In this document: positions 53,007 to 60,823 of the stretch, piece by piece | Position numbering within the stretch: the first letter of the stretch is position 1 | Layout of the letters: each line of letters starts with the position of its first letter | Assembly (NCBI RefSeq): GCF_001513965.1 | Contig: NZ_KQ948017.1 | Location: 120,754 to 184,753 of the forward strand | Length of the DNA: 64,000 nt | Source: Streptomyces cellostaticus | GTDB lineage: Bacteria; Actinomycetota; Actinomycetes; Streptomycetales; Streptomycetaceae | Direction: 5' to 3' | The notes under the pieces: generated by a model | Database searches by the model: none | The model's input: the letters and a program-made list of their open reading frames with translations, nothing else | What the model was told of the DNA's origin: nothing | Program-made: the position numbers and the translations under genes

Positions 53007-54073
53007 CCCGTATGTTGTCCACCGCCACCCAGCCGGCCGCGCCGGACCGACCGTCGGCGCCGACGTTCGCGGTGATCACCGGTACACAGGTGCAACAAGC
53101 ACTCAGCGGACGCGAGAAACAGATCGTGGAGCTGATCGAGGCCACCTACCGGCTGCACGGCGCCGGGGACTCGGTCAACCCACCGTCCTACTTCCTGCGC
53201 TTCCCCGACCGCCCCACCGCGCGGATCATCGCGCTGCCGGCCTCCGTCGGCGGCCCGGTCGCCGTGGACGGCCTCAAGTGGATCTCCAGCTTCCCGGACA
53301 ACGTGAGTGCCGGGCTGCCCCGCGCCTCCGCGGTCCTCATCCTCAACGACCCCGGCACGGGGTACCCGTTCGCCTGCCTGGAGAGCTCCATCATCAGCGC
53401 GACCAGAACCGCGGCCTCCGCCGCGCTGGCCGCCGACTGGCTCAGCCGCCCCCGGCCCCGCCCCACCCGGGTCGGATTCTTCGGTACGGGTCTGATCGCC
53501 CGCTACATCCACACCTTCCTGGCCGGCACCGGCTGGTCGTTCGACACGATCGGCGTGTACGACGTGTCCGCCGACAGCACCGCGGGCTTCTGCGGCTACC
53601 TGCACCAGGCCGGCACCTCCGCGCAGGTCACCGTCCATGACAGCGCCGAGGACCTCATCCGCTCCAGCGACCTCGTGGTCTTCGCCACCGTCGCCGGCCA
53701 ACCCCACGTCACCGACCCGGCCTGGTTCACCCACAACCCCCTGGTCCTGCACATCTCGCTGCGCGACCTCGCGCCCGAGATCCTGCTGGCCTCGGCCAAC
53801 TTCGTCGACGACGTCGAGCACTGCCTGAAGGCCGACACGTCCCCGCATCTGGTCGAGCAGCGCACCGGCAACCGCGACTTCCTGAACGGCACCCTCAACG
53901 ACGTGATGCTCGGAAGGGCCGCCCCGCCGCACGACCGTCCGGTGATCTTCTCGCCCTTCGGACTCGGCGTCCTCGATCTCGCCGTCGGCAAGTACGTCTA
54001 CGACGAAGCAGCCGGGGCGGGCAATCTCCGCCTCATCGAAGACTTCTTCCACGACCTGCGCCGGTACGGCTGA
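53003..54073 (+). CDS. sbnB: SbnB-like N-(2-amino-2-carboxyethyl)-L-glutamate dehydrogenase
   Basis: 356 residues. An ornithine-cyclodeaminase-fold protein with NPPSYFLRFPDRPTARIIALP near the N-terminus, the WISSFPDN segment and a Rossmann motif GFFGTGLIARYI near residue 157. The family member SbnB oxidatively hydrolyses N-(2-amino-2-carboxyethyl)-L-glutamate with NAD to L-2,3-diaminopropionate and 2-oxoglutarate. Its partner SbnA lies 37 nt downstream, which makes the call firm. It is co-translated with the dioxygenase. Confidence 0.92.
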   Translation: MTRMLSTATQPAAPDRPSAPTFAVITGTQVQQALSGREKQIVELIEATYRLHGAGDSVNPPSYFLRFPDRPTARIIALPASVGGPVAVDGLKWISSFPDNVSAGLPRASAVLILNDPGTGYPFACLESSIISATRTAASAALAADWLSRPRPRPTRVGFFGTGLIARYIHTFLAGTGWSFDTIGVYDVSADSTAGFCGYLHQAGTSAQVTVHDSAEDLIRSSDLVVFATVAGQPHVTDPAWFTHNPLVLHISLRDLAPEILLASANFVDDVEHCLKADTSPHLVEQRTGNRDFLNGTLNDVMLGRAAPPHDRPVIFSPFGLGVLDLAVGKYVYDEAAGAGNLRLIEDFFHDLRRYG

Positions 54074-54110
54074 GGCCCACGTCCTCAGCCCTGGTATCAG
54101 GAGGCCCACC

Positions 54111-55136
54111 GTGCCCGTCATATCCGCTCCCCATGACTTCAACGAAGGCGGTCTCTTCGTCGACCTGGAGTCGATCTTCGAATGCCCCCTCTACCTGAAG
54201 TGCGAGGGTTTCAATTTCGCCGGCTCCATCAAGCTGAAGGCCGCGAACGAGATGGTGGAGAGCGCCGAGCGGGACGGAGTCCTGACGCCGGACTCCATCC
54301 TGGTCGAGTCCTCTTCCGGGAACCTGGGCGTGGCGCTCAGCATGATCGCCGCGAGCAAGGGCTACCGGTTTCTGTGTGTGACGGACTCCCGTTGCAACCT
54401 GTCCACCAGACTGCTGATGGAGGCGCTCGGCAGCCAGGTGCACATCGTGGCCGACCTGGACGCGAACGGCGGCTTCCTGGGCACACGGATCGAATACGTC
54501 CGTGCGCTGTGTGCGTCCGACAACCGCTATGTGTGGCTCAGTCAGTACACCAACGCGGGCAACTGGCGTGCGCACTACCGCACGACGGGGCCGGAGATCG
54601 CCCACCACTTCCCGCGCCTGGACGTGCTGTTCGTCGGGGCGGGCACCGCCGGGACCCTGATGGGCTGCGCGCGCTACTTCCGGCAATGGCACCGGCCGGT
54701 GCGGGTCGTCGCCGTGGACAGCGTGGGCTCGGTGGCCTTCGGCGGCAAGCCGGGCCGCCGGATGATCCCCGGCCTGGGCATGAGCATGGTGCCCCCGCTG
54801 CTCGACGAGTCCTTCGTGGACGAGGTGATCCGGGTGGAGGAGGCGGACACCATCCGCACCTGTCACCGCATGGCCAGATGCGGCTTCCTGTTCGGCGGCT
54901 CCACGGGGACGGTGGTCAGCGGCGCGACGGACTGGCTGGCCCGGCACGACACACGGGGCATCACCGCGGTGGCCATCGCGCCCGATCTCGGCGAGCGCTA
55001 CCTCGACACCATCTACCAGACCAACTGGCTGCAAGATCTGTACGGCGACCACATACTCGACTCCGAACGGATGAGCGCCACATCCCGGAGAGCCAAGCCC
55101 ACATCACCGGCACCGGAGCACCGGCCGAGACCCTAG
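54111..55136 (+). CDS. sbnA: SbnA-like 2,3-diaminopropionate biosynthesis PLP synthase
   Basis: 341 residues from GTG 54111 with CAGGAGG upstream. A cysteine-synthase-fold PLP enzyme: Schiff-base Lys in NFAGSIKLKAA (near residue 40), ESSSGNLGVALS for substrate binding and VGAGTAGTLMG for the phosphate. In characterised relatives it joins O-phospho-L-serine and L-glutamate to the intermediate that SbnB cleaves. With SbnB this makes L-Dap for the adjacent NRPS and Pls-like proteins. The C-terminal tail is basic and Pro-rich. Confidence 0.92.
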   Translation: MPVISAPHDFNEGGLFVDLESIFECPLYLKCEGFNFAGSIKLKAANEMVESAERDGVLTPDSILVESSSGNLGVALSMIAASKGYRFLCVTDSRCNLSTRLLMEALGSQVHIVADLDANGGFLGTRIEYVRALCASDNRYVWLSQYTNAGNWRAHYRTTGPEIAHHFPRLDVLFVGAGTAGTLMGCARYFRQWHRPVRVVAVDSVGSVAFGGKPGRRMIPGLGMSMVPPLLDESFVDEVIRVEEADTIRTCHRMARCGFLFGGSTGTVVSGATDWLARHDTRGITAVAIAPDLGERYLDTIYQTNWLQDLYGDHILDSERMSATSRRAKPTSPAPEHRPRP

Positions 55137-55144
55137 GAGCATCC

Positions 55145-55340
55145 CCGTGCGGCAGGGGATGATCACGCGCCCCGGGAACGGCGGACTGCCGCTGCTCGGC
55201 CGCCCAGGAGGCGAGCAGGCGCAGTCCGTCGTGGGAGGGTGTGCCGGCCTCGGCGGTCCGGACGACCAGTTGCCGGTCGGGGTCGGTGCCGGCGGTGAGG
55301 GTGTCCCGGTCGAGGGTGAGTTCGCCGCGGGAGGGCTCGC
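55145..55340 (-). pseudogene. Remnant of an MmyB-like XRE-family regulator (C-terminal ligand-binding part)
   Basis: On the minus strand a frame reads SRGELTLDRDTLTAGTD then RQLVVRTAEAGTPSHDGLRL, matching the end of MmyB-like regulators (geltLdydaL, LvvytAepgs). No HTH domain or start precedes it: the frame abuts the start of the truncated cupin at 55341. The junction looks like a deletion or rearrangement scar after the SbnA gene. Confidence 0.6.
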
Positions 55341-55649
55341 ATGCGGGTGGACCTGGTCCGCTTCGCACCCGAGGCCCGCACCGCCTGGCACCGCCACACC
55401 CTGGGGCAGACCTTGCGCGTCGTCTCCGGCATCGCCCTGATCGGCACCCGCGACGGCACGGTCTTCGAGGCCCGTCCCGGCGAGACCGTCTCGTGCCCGC
55501 CCGACGAGGAGCACTGGCACGGCGCCACCCCCGACCACTTCATGGAGCACCTGGCGATGTGGGAGGGCACGGGCGACGGCACTCCCGAGACGGTCCGGGC
55601 CGAGCACGTCACCGACGAGCAGGACGCCCGCCCGCGCACCCGCTCCTGA
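55341..55649 (+). CDS. Cupin-domain protein, N-terminally shortened
   Basis: 102 residues from ATG 55341 with GGGAGG upstream. Cupin motif 1 reads WHRHTLGQTLRVVSG and motif 2 CPPDEEHWHG, so the metal-binding His set is present. Relatives usually have about 30 more residues before RFAPEARTAWH; here the sequence upstream belongs to a regulator remnant on the other strand. It may fold and bind metal, or be a non-functional rest. It sits 35 nt before the alcohol dehydrogenase gene, a common pairing. Confidence 0.7.
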   Translation: MRVDLVRFAPEARTAWHRHTLGQTLRVVSGIALIGTRDGTVFEARPGETVSCPPDEEHWHGATPDHFMEHLAMWEGTGDGTPETVRAEHVTDEQDARPRTRS

Positions 55650-55684
55650 CACCGCCCCCGATCCGGACACCTGAGGTATCACCC

Positions 55685-56722
55685 ATGCGGGCAACTTTCC
55701 TGTACGGCGCCGGCGACGTGCGCGTGGAGAACGCGCCCGACCCGGTCCTCCAGCAGCCCACCGACGCGGTCGTACGCATCGTCCGGTCCTGCATCTGCGG
55801 CAGCGACCTGCACCCGTACCACACCCTGCCGGCCTCCGGCCAACGCACCCCGATGGGCTACGAGTTCATCGGCGTGGTCGAGGAACTCGGCTCCGAGGTC
55901 TCCGGGCTGAAGCGCGGCGACCTGGTCGTGGCCCCCTTCGCGTATTCCGACAACACCTGTGCGTTCTGCCGGGAGGGCCTGCACACGTCCTGCCGCAACG
56001 GCGGGTTCTGGTCCGCGGGCGGCGTCGGCGACGGCCAGGCGGAGGCGGTCCGCGTCCCGCAGGCCCAGGGCACCCTGGTCAAGCTGCCGGTGGCCGAGGA
56101 CTCCGAACTGCTGCCCTCGCTGCTGACCCTGTCCGACGTGTACGGCACCGGCTACCACGCCGCCGGGCAGGCGCGCGTGAACCCGCGCACCACGGTCACC
56201 GTCATCGGTGACGGCTCGGTCGGCCTGCTGGCGGTGCTGTCCGCCAGGCAGCTCGGCGCCGAGCGGATCATCCTCATGGGCCGGCACCAGGACCGCACCG
56301 ACCTCGGCCGTGAGTTCGGGGCCACCGATGTCGTTCCCGAGCGCGGCGCAGAAGGCATCGAGCGCGTCCGCGAACTGACCGGCGGGGACGGCACCCACAC
56401 CGTCCTGGAGTGCGTCGGCTACATGAGCGCCTATGAGATGGCGGTCGGCGTGGTGCGTCCCGGCGGGGTCATCAGCCGGGTCGGCGTACCGCAGTACGAG
56501 GAGGCGCCGGTCGGCTTCACCAGCCTGTTCGGCCCGAACATCACCCTCACCGGCGGCCCCGCACCGGTCCGCGCCCACATCGAGGAACTCCTCCCCGGCG
56601 TCCTGGACGGAACGGTCGACCCCGGCCGCGTCTTCACTCGCACCATCGGCCTCGACGAGGTCCCCGACGGCTACCGCGCGATGGACCGACGCGAAGCCCT
56701 CAAGGTCCTCGTCCGCCCCTGA
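55685..56722 (+). CDS. Zinc-dependent alcohol dehydrogenase family protein
   Basis: 345 residues from ATG 55685 (GAGG upstream). MDR-type dehydrogenase: catalytic-zinc region RSCICGSDLHPYH and GYEFIGVV. The structural zinc site is reduced (NTCAFCREGLHTSC). The NAD(P) site is VIGDGSVGLLAVLSARQLGA. It oxidises an alcohol or reduces an aldehyde; substrate unknown. It follows the cupin on the same strand. Confidence 0.9.
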   Translation: MRATFLYGAGDVRVENAPDPVLQQPTDAVVRIVRSCICGSDLHPYHTLPASGQRTPMGYEFIGVVEELGSEVSGLKRGDLVVAPFAYSDNTCAFCREGLHTSCRNGGFWSAGGVGDGQAEAVRVPQAQGTLVKLPVAEDSELLPSLLTLSDVYGTGYHAAGQARVNPRTTVTVIGDGSVGLLAVLSARQLGAERIILMGRHQDRTDLGREFGATDVVPERGAEGIERVRELTGGDGTHTVLECVGYMSAYEMAVGVVRPGGVISRVGVPQYEEAPVGFTSLFGPNITLTGGPAPVRAHIEELLPGVLDGTVDPGRVFTRTIGLDEVPDGYRAMDRREALKVLVRP

Positions 56723-56828
56723 CACCAGGCGACTCGGCTTCGAGAAGCGATCCTTGCCCTGCCTCGCGGTCATGCAGGGCAGGGCAGGGAACCTCACGTG
56801 ACCCGGCGGCTTCCCCGTCCCGCCGTTC

Positions 56829-57479
56829 TTACGCAGCGAGGCGTTCCGCCAGGGCCTTCGCCTTGGTGGCCGCCTCCTGGAGGGCACGGTCACGGGAGGC
56901 CTCGAACAGCGGCACCAACTCGGCCATGGCCGGGTTGTGCGGGGCCATGGTCAGCTCCGGCACGATGAAGTCGAGGTCGAGGGCGAGGGCATCGGCGAGG
57001 ACCGCGGTCAGGTAGTTCTGCACGTACTCGTAGGACTCGCGCGGGGTGCCCGGCGCGTAGGAGCCGCCGCGGCTGGCCACGACGGTGACCGGAGTGCCCT
57101 TGGCGGAAGGGGTCTCGCCCGCCGTACGGCCGATCAGGATCACGTTGTCCAGCCACGCCTTGAGGGTCGAGGGGATCGCGTAGTTGTACATCGGCGCGCC
57201 GATGAGGACCGCGTCCGCCTGCTCCAGTTCCTCGATCAGCTTCACCCGGCCGGCGAAGTCGGCCGCCTGCTCGGGCGTGTGCGTGGCGGGGTCGGCGAAG
57301 CCGGCCGTGTGGGCGGCCGCGGTGATGTGCGGCACGGGGTCCGCCGCCAGGTCGCGGTAGATCACCGTGCCGCTGGGGTGCTGCTCCTGCCAGGCCTTGC
57401 GAAAGGCGTCCGTGACGGCACGGGAGGCGGACGCCTCGGCCGGGGAGAGGGATGAGTCGATGTGGAGCAGGGTGGCCAT
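56829..57479 (-). CDS. azoR: FMN-dependent NADH-azoreductase
   Basis: 216 residues. A flavodoxin-like quinone/azo reductase: HIDSSLSPAEASASRAV (FMN phosphate loop), GAPMYNYAIPSTLKAWLDNV and SRGGSYAPGTP are family hallmarks. It reduces azo compounds and quinones by two-electron transfer from NADH. It is divergent from an HxlR-type regulator across a 121-nt AT-rich gap, the usual arrangement for a quinone or electrophile response. Confidence 0.92.
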   Translation of the reverse strand: MATLLHIDSSLSPAEASASRAVTDAFRKAWQEQHPSGTVIYRDLAADPVPHITAAAHTAGFADPATHTPEQAADFAGRVKLIEELEQADAVLIGAPMYNYAIPSTLKAWLDNVILIGRTAGETPSAKGTPVTVVASRGGSYAPGTPRESYEYVQNYLTAVLADALALDLDFIVPELTMAPHNPAMAELVPLFEASRDRALQEAATKAKALAERLAA

Positions 57480-57527
57480 GAGTGTCTCCAGAAGAACGAG
57501 CCCGGAGCGAGACGCCGGGCTGCGGTT

Positions 57528-57570
57528 TCGTATTTAGCTATATCTATCATAGGGGCTTACTTTTTTTCAC
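57528..57570. promoter_or_regulatory. AT-rich divergent promoter/operator for azoreductase and HxlR genes
   Basis: A sharply AT-rich block (TATTTAGCTATATCTATCAT then a run of seven T) in a GC-rich window, between the two divergent starts. It likely holds both promoters and the HxlR-family operator; the exact elements are not resolved. Confidence 0.4.
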
Positions 57571-57600
57571 CCCCATACGGCGGGGTAGTACCCTGATCCC

Positions 57601-57969
57601 ATGGCGGCGGAGCAGACCCATGGCACGGCAGAGTGCAGGCGCGTGGACGACGGCATCACGCGCGTCTTCCACGTACTCGGAAAGCGCTGGAACGGCCCGA
57701 TCCTGGCCGTCCTGATGGGCCAGCCGACACACTTCGCCGACCTGCGCCGGGCCATCCCCGGCATCAGCGAGCGCATGCTCTCCGACCGGCTCGCCGAGCT
57801 CGGTGCCGCGGGACTCGTGGTGCGCGAGGTCGACGAAGGACCGCCACTGCGGGTCTCGTACCGACTGACCGGGTCGGGAGCCGCGCTGGAGCCCTCACTC
57901 AGGGAGCTCGGCGAGTGGGCGAAGAAGCACCTGCCGGACGCACCGCCCTGTGCGGGGACAGCCGGATAA
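57601..57969 (+). CDS. HxlR-family transcriptional regulator
   Basis: 122 residues from ATG 57601. The winged helix is complete: VFHVLGKRWNGPILAVL, THFADLRRAIPGISERMLSDRL (recognition helix) and the wing VDEGPPLRVSYRLT. The N-terminal Cys (AECRRVDDG) occupies the place used for redox sensing in YodB/HypR-type members. It probably represses the divergent azoreductase gene and is relieved by electrophiles. Confidence 0.92.
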   Translation: MAAEQTHGTAECRRVDDGITRVFHVLGKRWNGPILAVLMGQPTHFADLRRAIPGISERMLSDRLAELGAAGLVVREVDEGPPLRVSYRLTGSGAALEPSLRELGEWAKKHLPDAPPCAGTAG

Positions 57970-58206
57970 CGACGGTCCTCACCGGGCGTGGTGCGCGGCT
58001 GCAGCTCCGGGGGCAAGAAGTCCGAGGACCGCGGCGCCGAGGCCTCGGCAGGCAAGGCGAGCTCTCCCCGGATGACCGTGGCTCGCAGCAGCCGTAACTG
58101 CAGGGCTACCTCGCCGTCGACTCCCTGTGGCAGTACATGTCCAACGTCAGCGGCGGCGGCACCGCCCCGGTCCTGAGCTGTGACGACCGGCTCCCGGGCG
58201 GCCTGA

Positions 58207-58630
58207 TTACCGTCCCCGCCGCAGCGAACTGTCAGACCAGTTCCCGGGGCGGCGACCCCCTGGTCCCTCGCACCACAGCTTGGGGTCCAGCACCGCCTCC
58301 CTCGGCTCCCGCTCCGGGTCCTCCAGCCGTTCCACGGCGAAGCGCACCGCGTACTCCGCCATGAGCGGCGCGTCCTGGCGGACGGTCGTCAAGCCGATCG
58401 GCATCAGAGGGGAGAGGCGGCTGTCGTCCTAGCCGACGACGGACATGTCCCGGGGGACCTCGACGCCCGCCCGCACCAGGGACATCAACAGGCCCATCGC
58501 GCACCGGTCGTTGCCCGCGAGGACGGCCGTCGGCAGGGGCTGCCCGCTCTCGCGCTCCGCCACCAGCAGGCGGCCGGCGTCGATGCCGGACCGCTCGGTG
58601 TGGTCGCCGGGGATCACCCGCAGCTCCGGC
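58207..58630 (-). pseudogene. LacI-family regulator fragment with an in-frame stop
   Basis: The minus strand reads PELRVIPGDHTERSGIDAGR, LPTAVLAGNDRCAMGLL, RDMSVVG, then TAG, then DDSRLSPL and PIGLTTVRQDAPLMAEYAV to the stop at 58207. This is the C-terminal half of a LacI sugar-sensor. The stop stands where relatives have Tyr (VVGYDDS), so TAC/TAT to TAG is likely. The N-terminal DNA-binding half is missing; the fragment ends at the P450 fragment near 58632. Confidence 0.8.
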
Positions 58631-58637
58631 TGGCGAG

Positions 58638-59171
58638 GCCACCGCCGCGGAGGCGGTGGGCGTCGCGGCCCTGCTGCTCGTCGCCGGCCACGAGACGACC
58701 GCCCACATGTTCTCGCCGGCGGTGCTCGCCCTGCTGCGCCGTCCCGAGCAGTTGGCCGCCCTACGGGAACGGCCCGAGCGGTGGCCGGAGGCGGTCGAGG
58801 TACTGCTGCGGTACCTCTCGGTGGCGCACGCGGGCATGCGTCGCATCGCGACCGAGGACGTCGAGGTGGGCGGTGTGCGGATCCGGGCCGGGGAGGGGGT
58901 GGTGGTCGCACTCCAGGCCGCCAACCGGGACCCGTCCGTCTTCACCGACCCCGACACCCTGGACATCGGGCGGGACGCCGCCGGTCACCTGGCCTTCGGG
59001 CACGGGCTGCACCAGTGCGTGGGTCAGTCCCTCGCCCGCGCCGAACTCCAGATCGGCCTGCCCGCCCTCTTCGCCCGCCTCCCGCACCTGCGCCTCACGG
59101 CACGACCGGAGGACCTGGGCGTGTCGACGTCCTCGATCCACGGCGTACGGCCCCTGCCCGTGGCCTGGTGA
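58638..59171 (+). pseudogene. C-terminal half of a cytochrome P450
   Basis: An open frame reads VGVAALLLVAGHETTAHMF (I helix), then an ExxR region (EVLLRY, with the Arg kept) and FGHGLHQCVGQSLARAEL with the heme Cys, ending at TGA 59169-59171. About 230 N-terminal residues of a normal P450 are missing. The sequence upstream belongs to the LacI fragment on the other strand. A GTG at 58656 could start a 171-residue protein, but it could not form a working P450. Confidence 0.8.
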
Positions 59172-59224
59172 CCCCCCGGCCCGGGCACCGGCGCGCGTCT
59201 CGGCGAAGTGGGCACCTGGGCCGG

Positions 59225-59575
59225 CTACTCGGAGTCGGTGTCATCTGTCCGCAGGAGCAGGTCGAGCAACCCGGGAAAGCGCGCGTCGAACTCCTCCCGG
59301 CGCAACCGGTTGACCCGCCTCGGCCCCTCGTCGCGCTGTTCGACCAGACCGGCGCCGCGCAGGACCGAGAAGTGGTGGCTGAGTGCGGCTTTGCCGACCG
59401 GGACGTCGAAGCTGCCGCAGCTGCGCGTCCAGTCGGCGGAGCCCGCCAGCTCGCGGATCAGCTGGATGCGCACGGGGTCGGCGACCGCGGACAGCGCGGT
59501 CAGGACGGAGACCTCGCCCGGATCCGTGTGCACCGGCGCCGCACGGTGACTGCAGCCCGCGGCCTGCTTCGGCAT
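59225..59575 (-). CDS. ArsR-family winged-helix regulator
   Basis: 116 residues from ATG 59575. The pattern is ArsR/SmtB: LTALSAVADPVRIQLIREL, a recognition helix KAALSHHFSVLRGAGLVEQR and a wing DEGPRRVNRLRREEF. No metal-binding CxC is visible in the recognition helix, so it may sense an organic or redox signal. It is divergent from a zinc-type oxidoreductase gene with a 7-bp-arm inverted repeat between. Confidence 0.85.
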   Translation of the reverse strand: MPKQAAGCSHRAAPVHTDPGEVSVLTALSAVADPVRIQLIRELAGSADWTRSCGSFDVPVGKAALSHHFSVLRGAGLVEQRDEGPRRVNRLRREEFDARFPGLLDLLLRTDDTDSE

Positions 59576-59666
59576 GCCCCTCTCCTCGCCCTGCGCGTCC
59601 CCGCCGGGACATCTCGCAAAGTGTCGCACTCGCTTGCTTAGTGTTCGATGAGCATCGTACATTGCG

Positions 59667-59690
59667 AGTGTTCGCTTTCCATTGAACACT
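59667..59690. promoter_or_regulatory. Candidate ArsR operator AGTGTTC-N10-GAACACT
   Basis: Inverted repeat with seven-bp arms in the 138-nt gap between the divergent ArsR and oxidoreductase genes; a further GTGTTC lies at 59641. The layout fits a shared operator. Confidence 0.5.
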
Positions 59691-59713
59691 TTCTCGAAGG
59701 GTGCGTTCCACTG

Positions 59714-60691
59714 ATGCGTGCAGTCGAGTTCCAGGAGTACGGCGGCCCCGAGGTACTGAAGCTCGTGCAGGCCGAAACCCCCGAGCCCGGGCCGGGCCAG
59801 GTCACCATCGACGCCGCCTACACGGGCGTGAACTTCGCGGACCTCAAGGCGCGTGCCGAGGGGTACCGGGTGGAGTCGCTGCCCTTCCGCCCGGGCCTGG
59901 AGGTCTCCGGACGGATCCGGGCCGTCGGCCACGGCGTCGAGGGGCTGCGTCCGGGGCAGGACGTCGTCGCGTTCGTCGACAGCGGGGCCTACGCGGAGGT
60001 GGTGGTCGCCGAGACCAACACCGTCTTCCCGCTCCCCGAGGGCCTGGACCTGCGGACCGCGGCCGCGCTGCCCACCGTACTGCCGACGGCGCACGCCCTG
60101 ATCCACGAGGTGGGGCGGCTGCGCGCCGGTGAGAGCGTCCTGGTGCACGGCGCGGCGGGAGGCGTCGGCACGGCGGCCGGACAGCTGGCCCGGGCGGCGG
60201 GCGCCGGCGCCGTGTACGGCGTGGTCTCCTCCCTCGACAAGGCCGAGCACGCGCTCAAGCACGGCTACGACGAGGTGTTCACCGCCGACACCTTCTCCGA
60301 CGACGTCCGCCGCGCCACCAACGGCAGGGGCGTCGACCTGGTGCTCGACCCGGTGGGCGGCGACACCCTTCGCCGCGGCCTCGACACGCTGGCCGTCTTC
60401 GGACGCCTGGTGTCCTTCGGCAACGCCGGCGGGGCAGAGCCGTGGCACGTCGGGCAGCCCGAGCTCTACGCGCAGGGCCGAAGCGTCGCGGGCCTTTCCA
60501 TCCTGTCTCTCGCGCAGTCGGCGCCCGAGGCGCTGCGCTCGCTCGCCGAGCGTGCGTTCCGCACGGTCACCGACGGCACCGTAAGCCTTCCGGTCACCGC
60601 CGAGTTCCCGCTGTCGGACGCGGCCGAGGCCCACCGGCTGATGGGCGGGCGCACGTCGACGGGCAAGCTGCTGCTGCGCACGGCCGACTGA
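59714..60691 (+). CDS. NADPH:quinone reductase-like zinc-free MDR oxidoreductase
   Basis: 325 residues from ATG 59714. The quinone-oxidoreductase subgroup of MDR proteins: opening MRAVEFQEYGGPEVLKL, YTGVNFADLKARAEGY and the NADPH motif VHGAAGGVGTAAGQLAR. The zinc-binding Cys and His are absent, as normal for this subgroup. It probably reduces quinones or enones. Divergent from the ArsR gene, which likely controls it. Confidence 0.9.
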   Translation: MRAVEFQEYGGPEVLKLVQAETPEPGPGQVTIDAAYTGVNFADLKARAEGYRVESLPFRPGLEVSGRIRAVGHGVEGLRPGQDVVAFVDSGAYAEVVVAETNTVFPLPEGLDLRTAAALPTVLPTAHALIHEVGRLRAGESVLVHGAAGGVGTAAGQLARAAGAGAVYGVVSSLDKAEHALKHGYDEVFTADTFSDDVRRATNGRGVDLVLDPVGGDTLRRGLDTLAVFGRLVSFGNAGGAEPWHVGQPELYAQGRSVAGLSILSLAQSAPEALRSLAERAFRTVTDGTVSLPVTAEFPLSDAAEAHRLMGGRTSTGKLLLRTAD

Positions 60692-60823
60692 GCAACGGGT
60701 CCGGGCTGCTACCGGCCGGCACATCACCGATGCGATGATCCCTGCGGCGTTCGACGAACCCGCCGAGGCGTGGCAGCGCCGCGACCCTCCGAGAGATCCC
60801 GTTCATCACGACAGGAGTTCGCA

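Noticed and set aside
56754..56788. GC-rich imperfect hairpin after the alcohol dehydrogenase
   Set aside because: Arms of about eight bp with several alternative pairings in a CAGGG-repeat; a terminator is possible but the structure is not clear enough to call.
58656..59171. Functional P450 from the GTG at 58656
   Set aside because: It would lack all structure before the I helix, including substrate and heme-supporting helices, so it is listed as a pseudogene.
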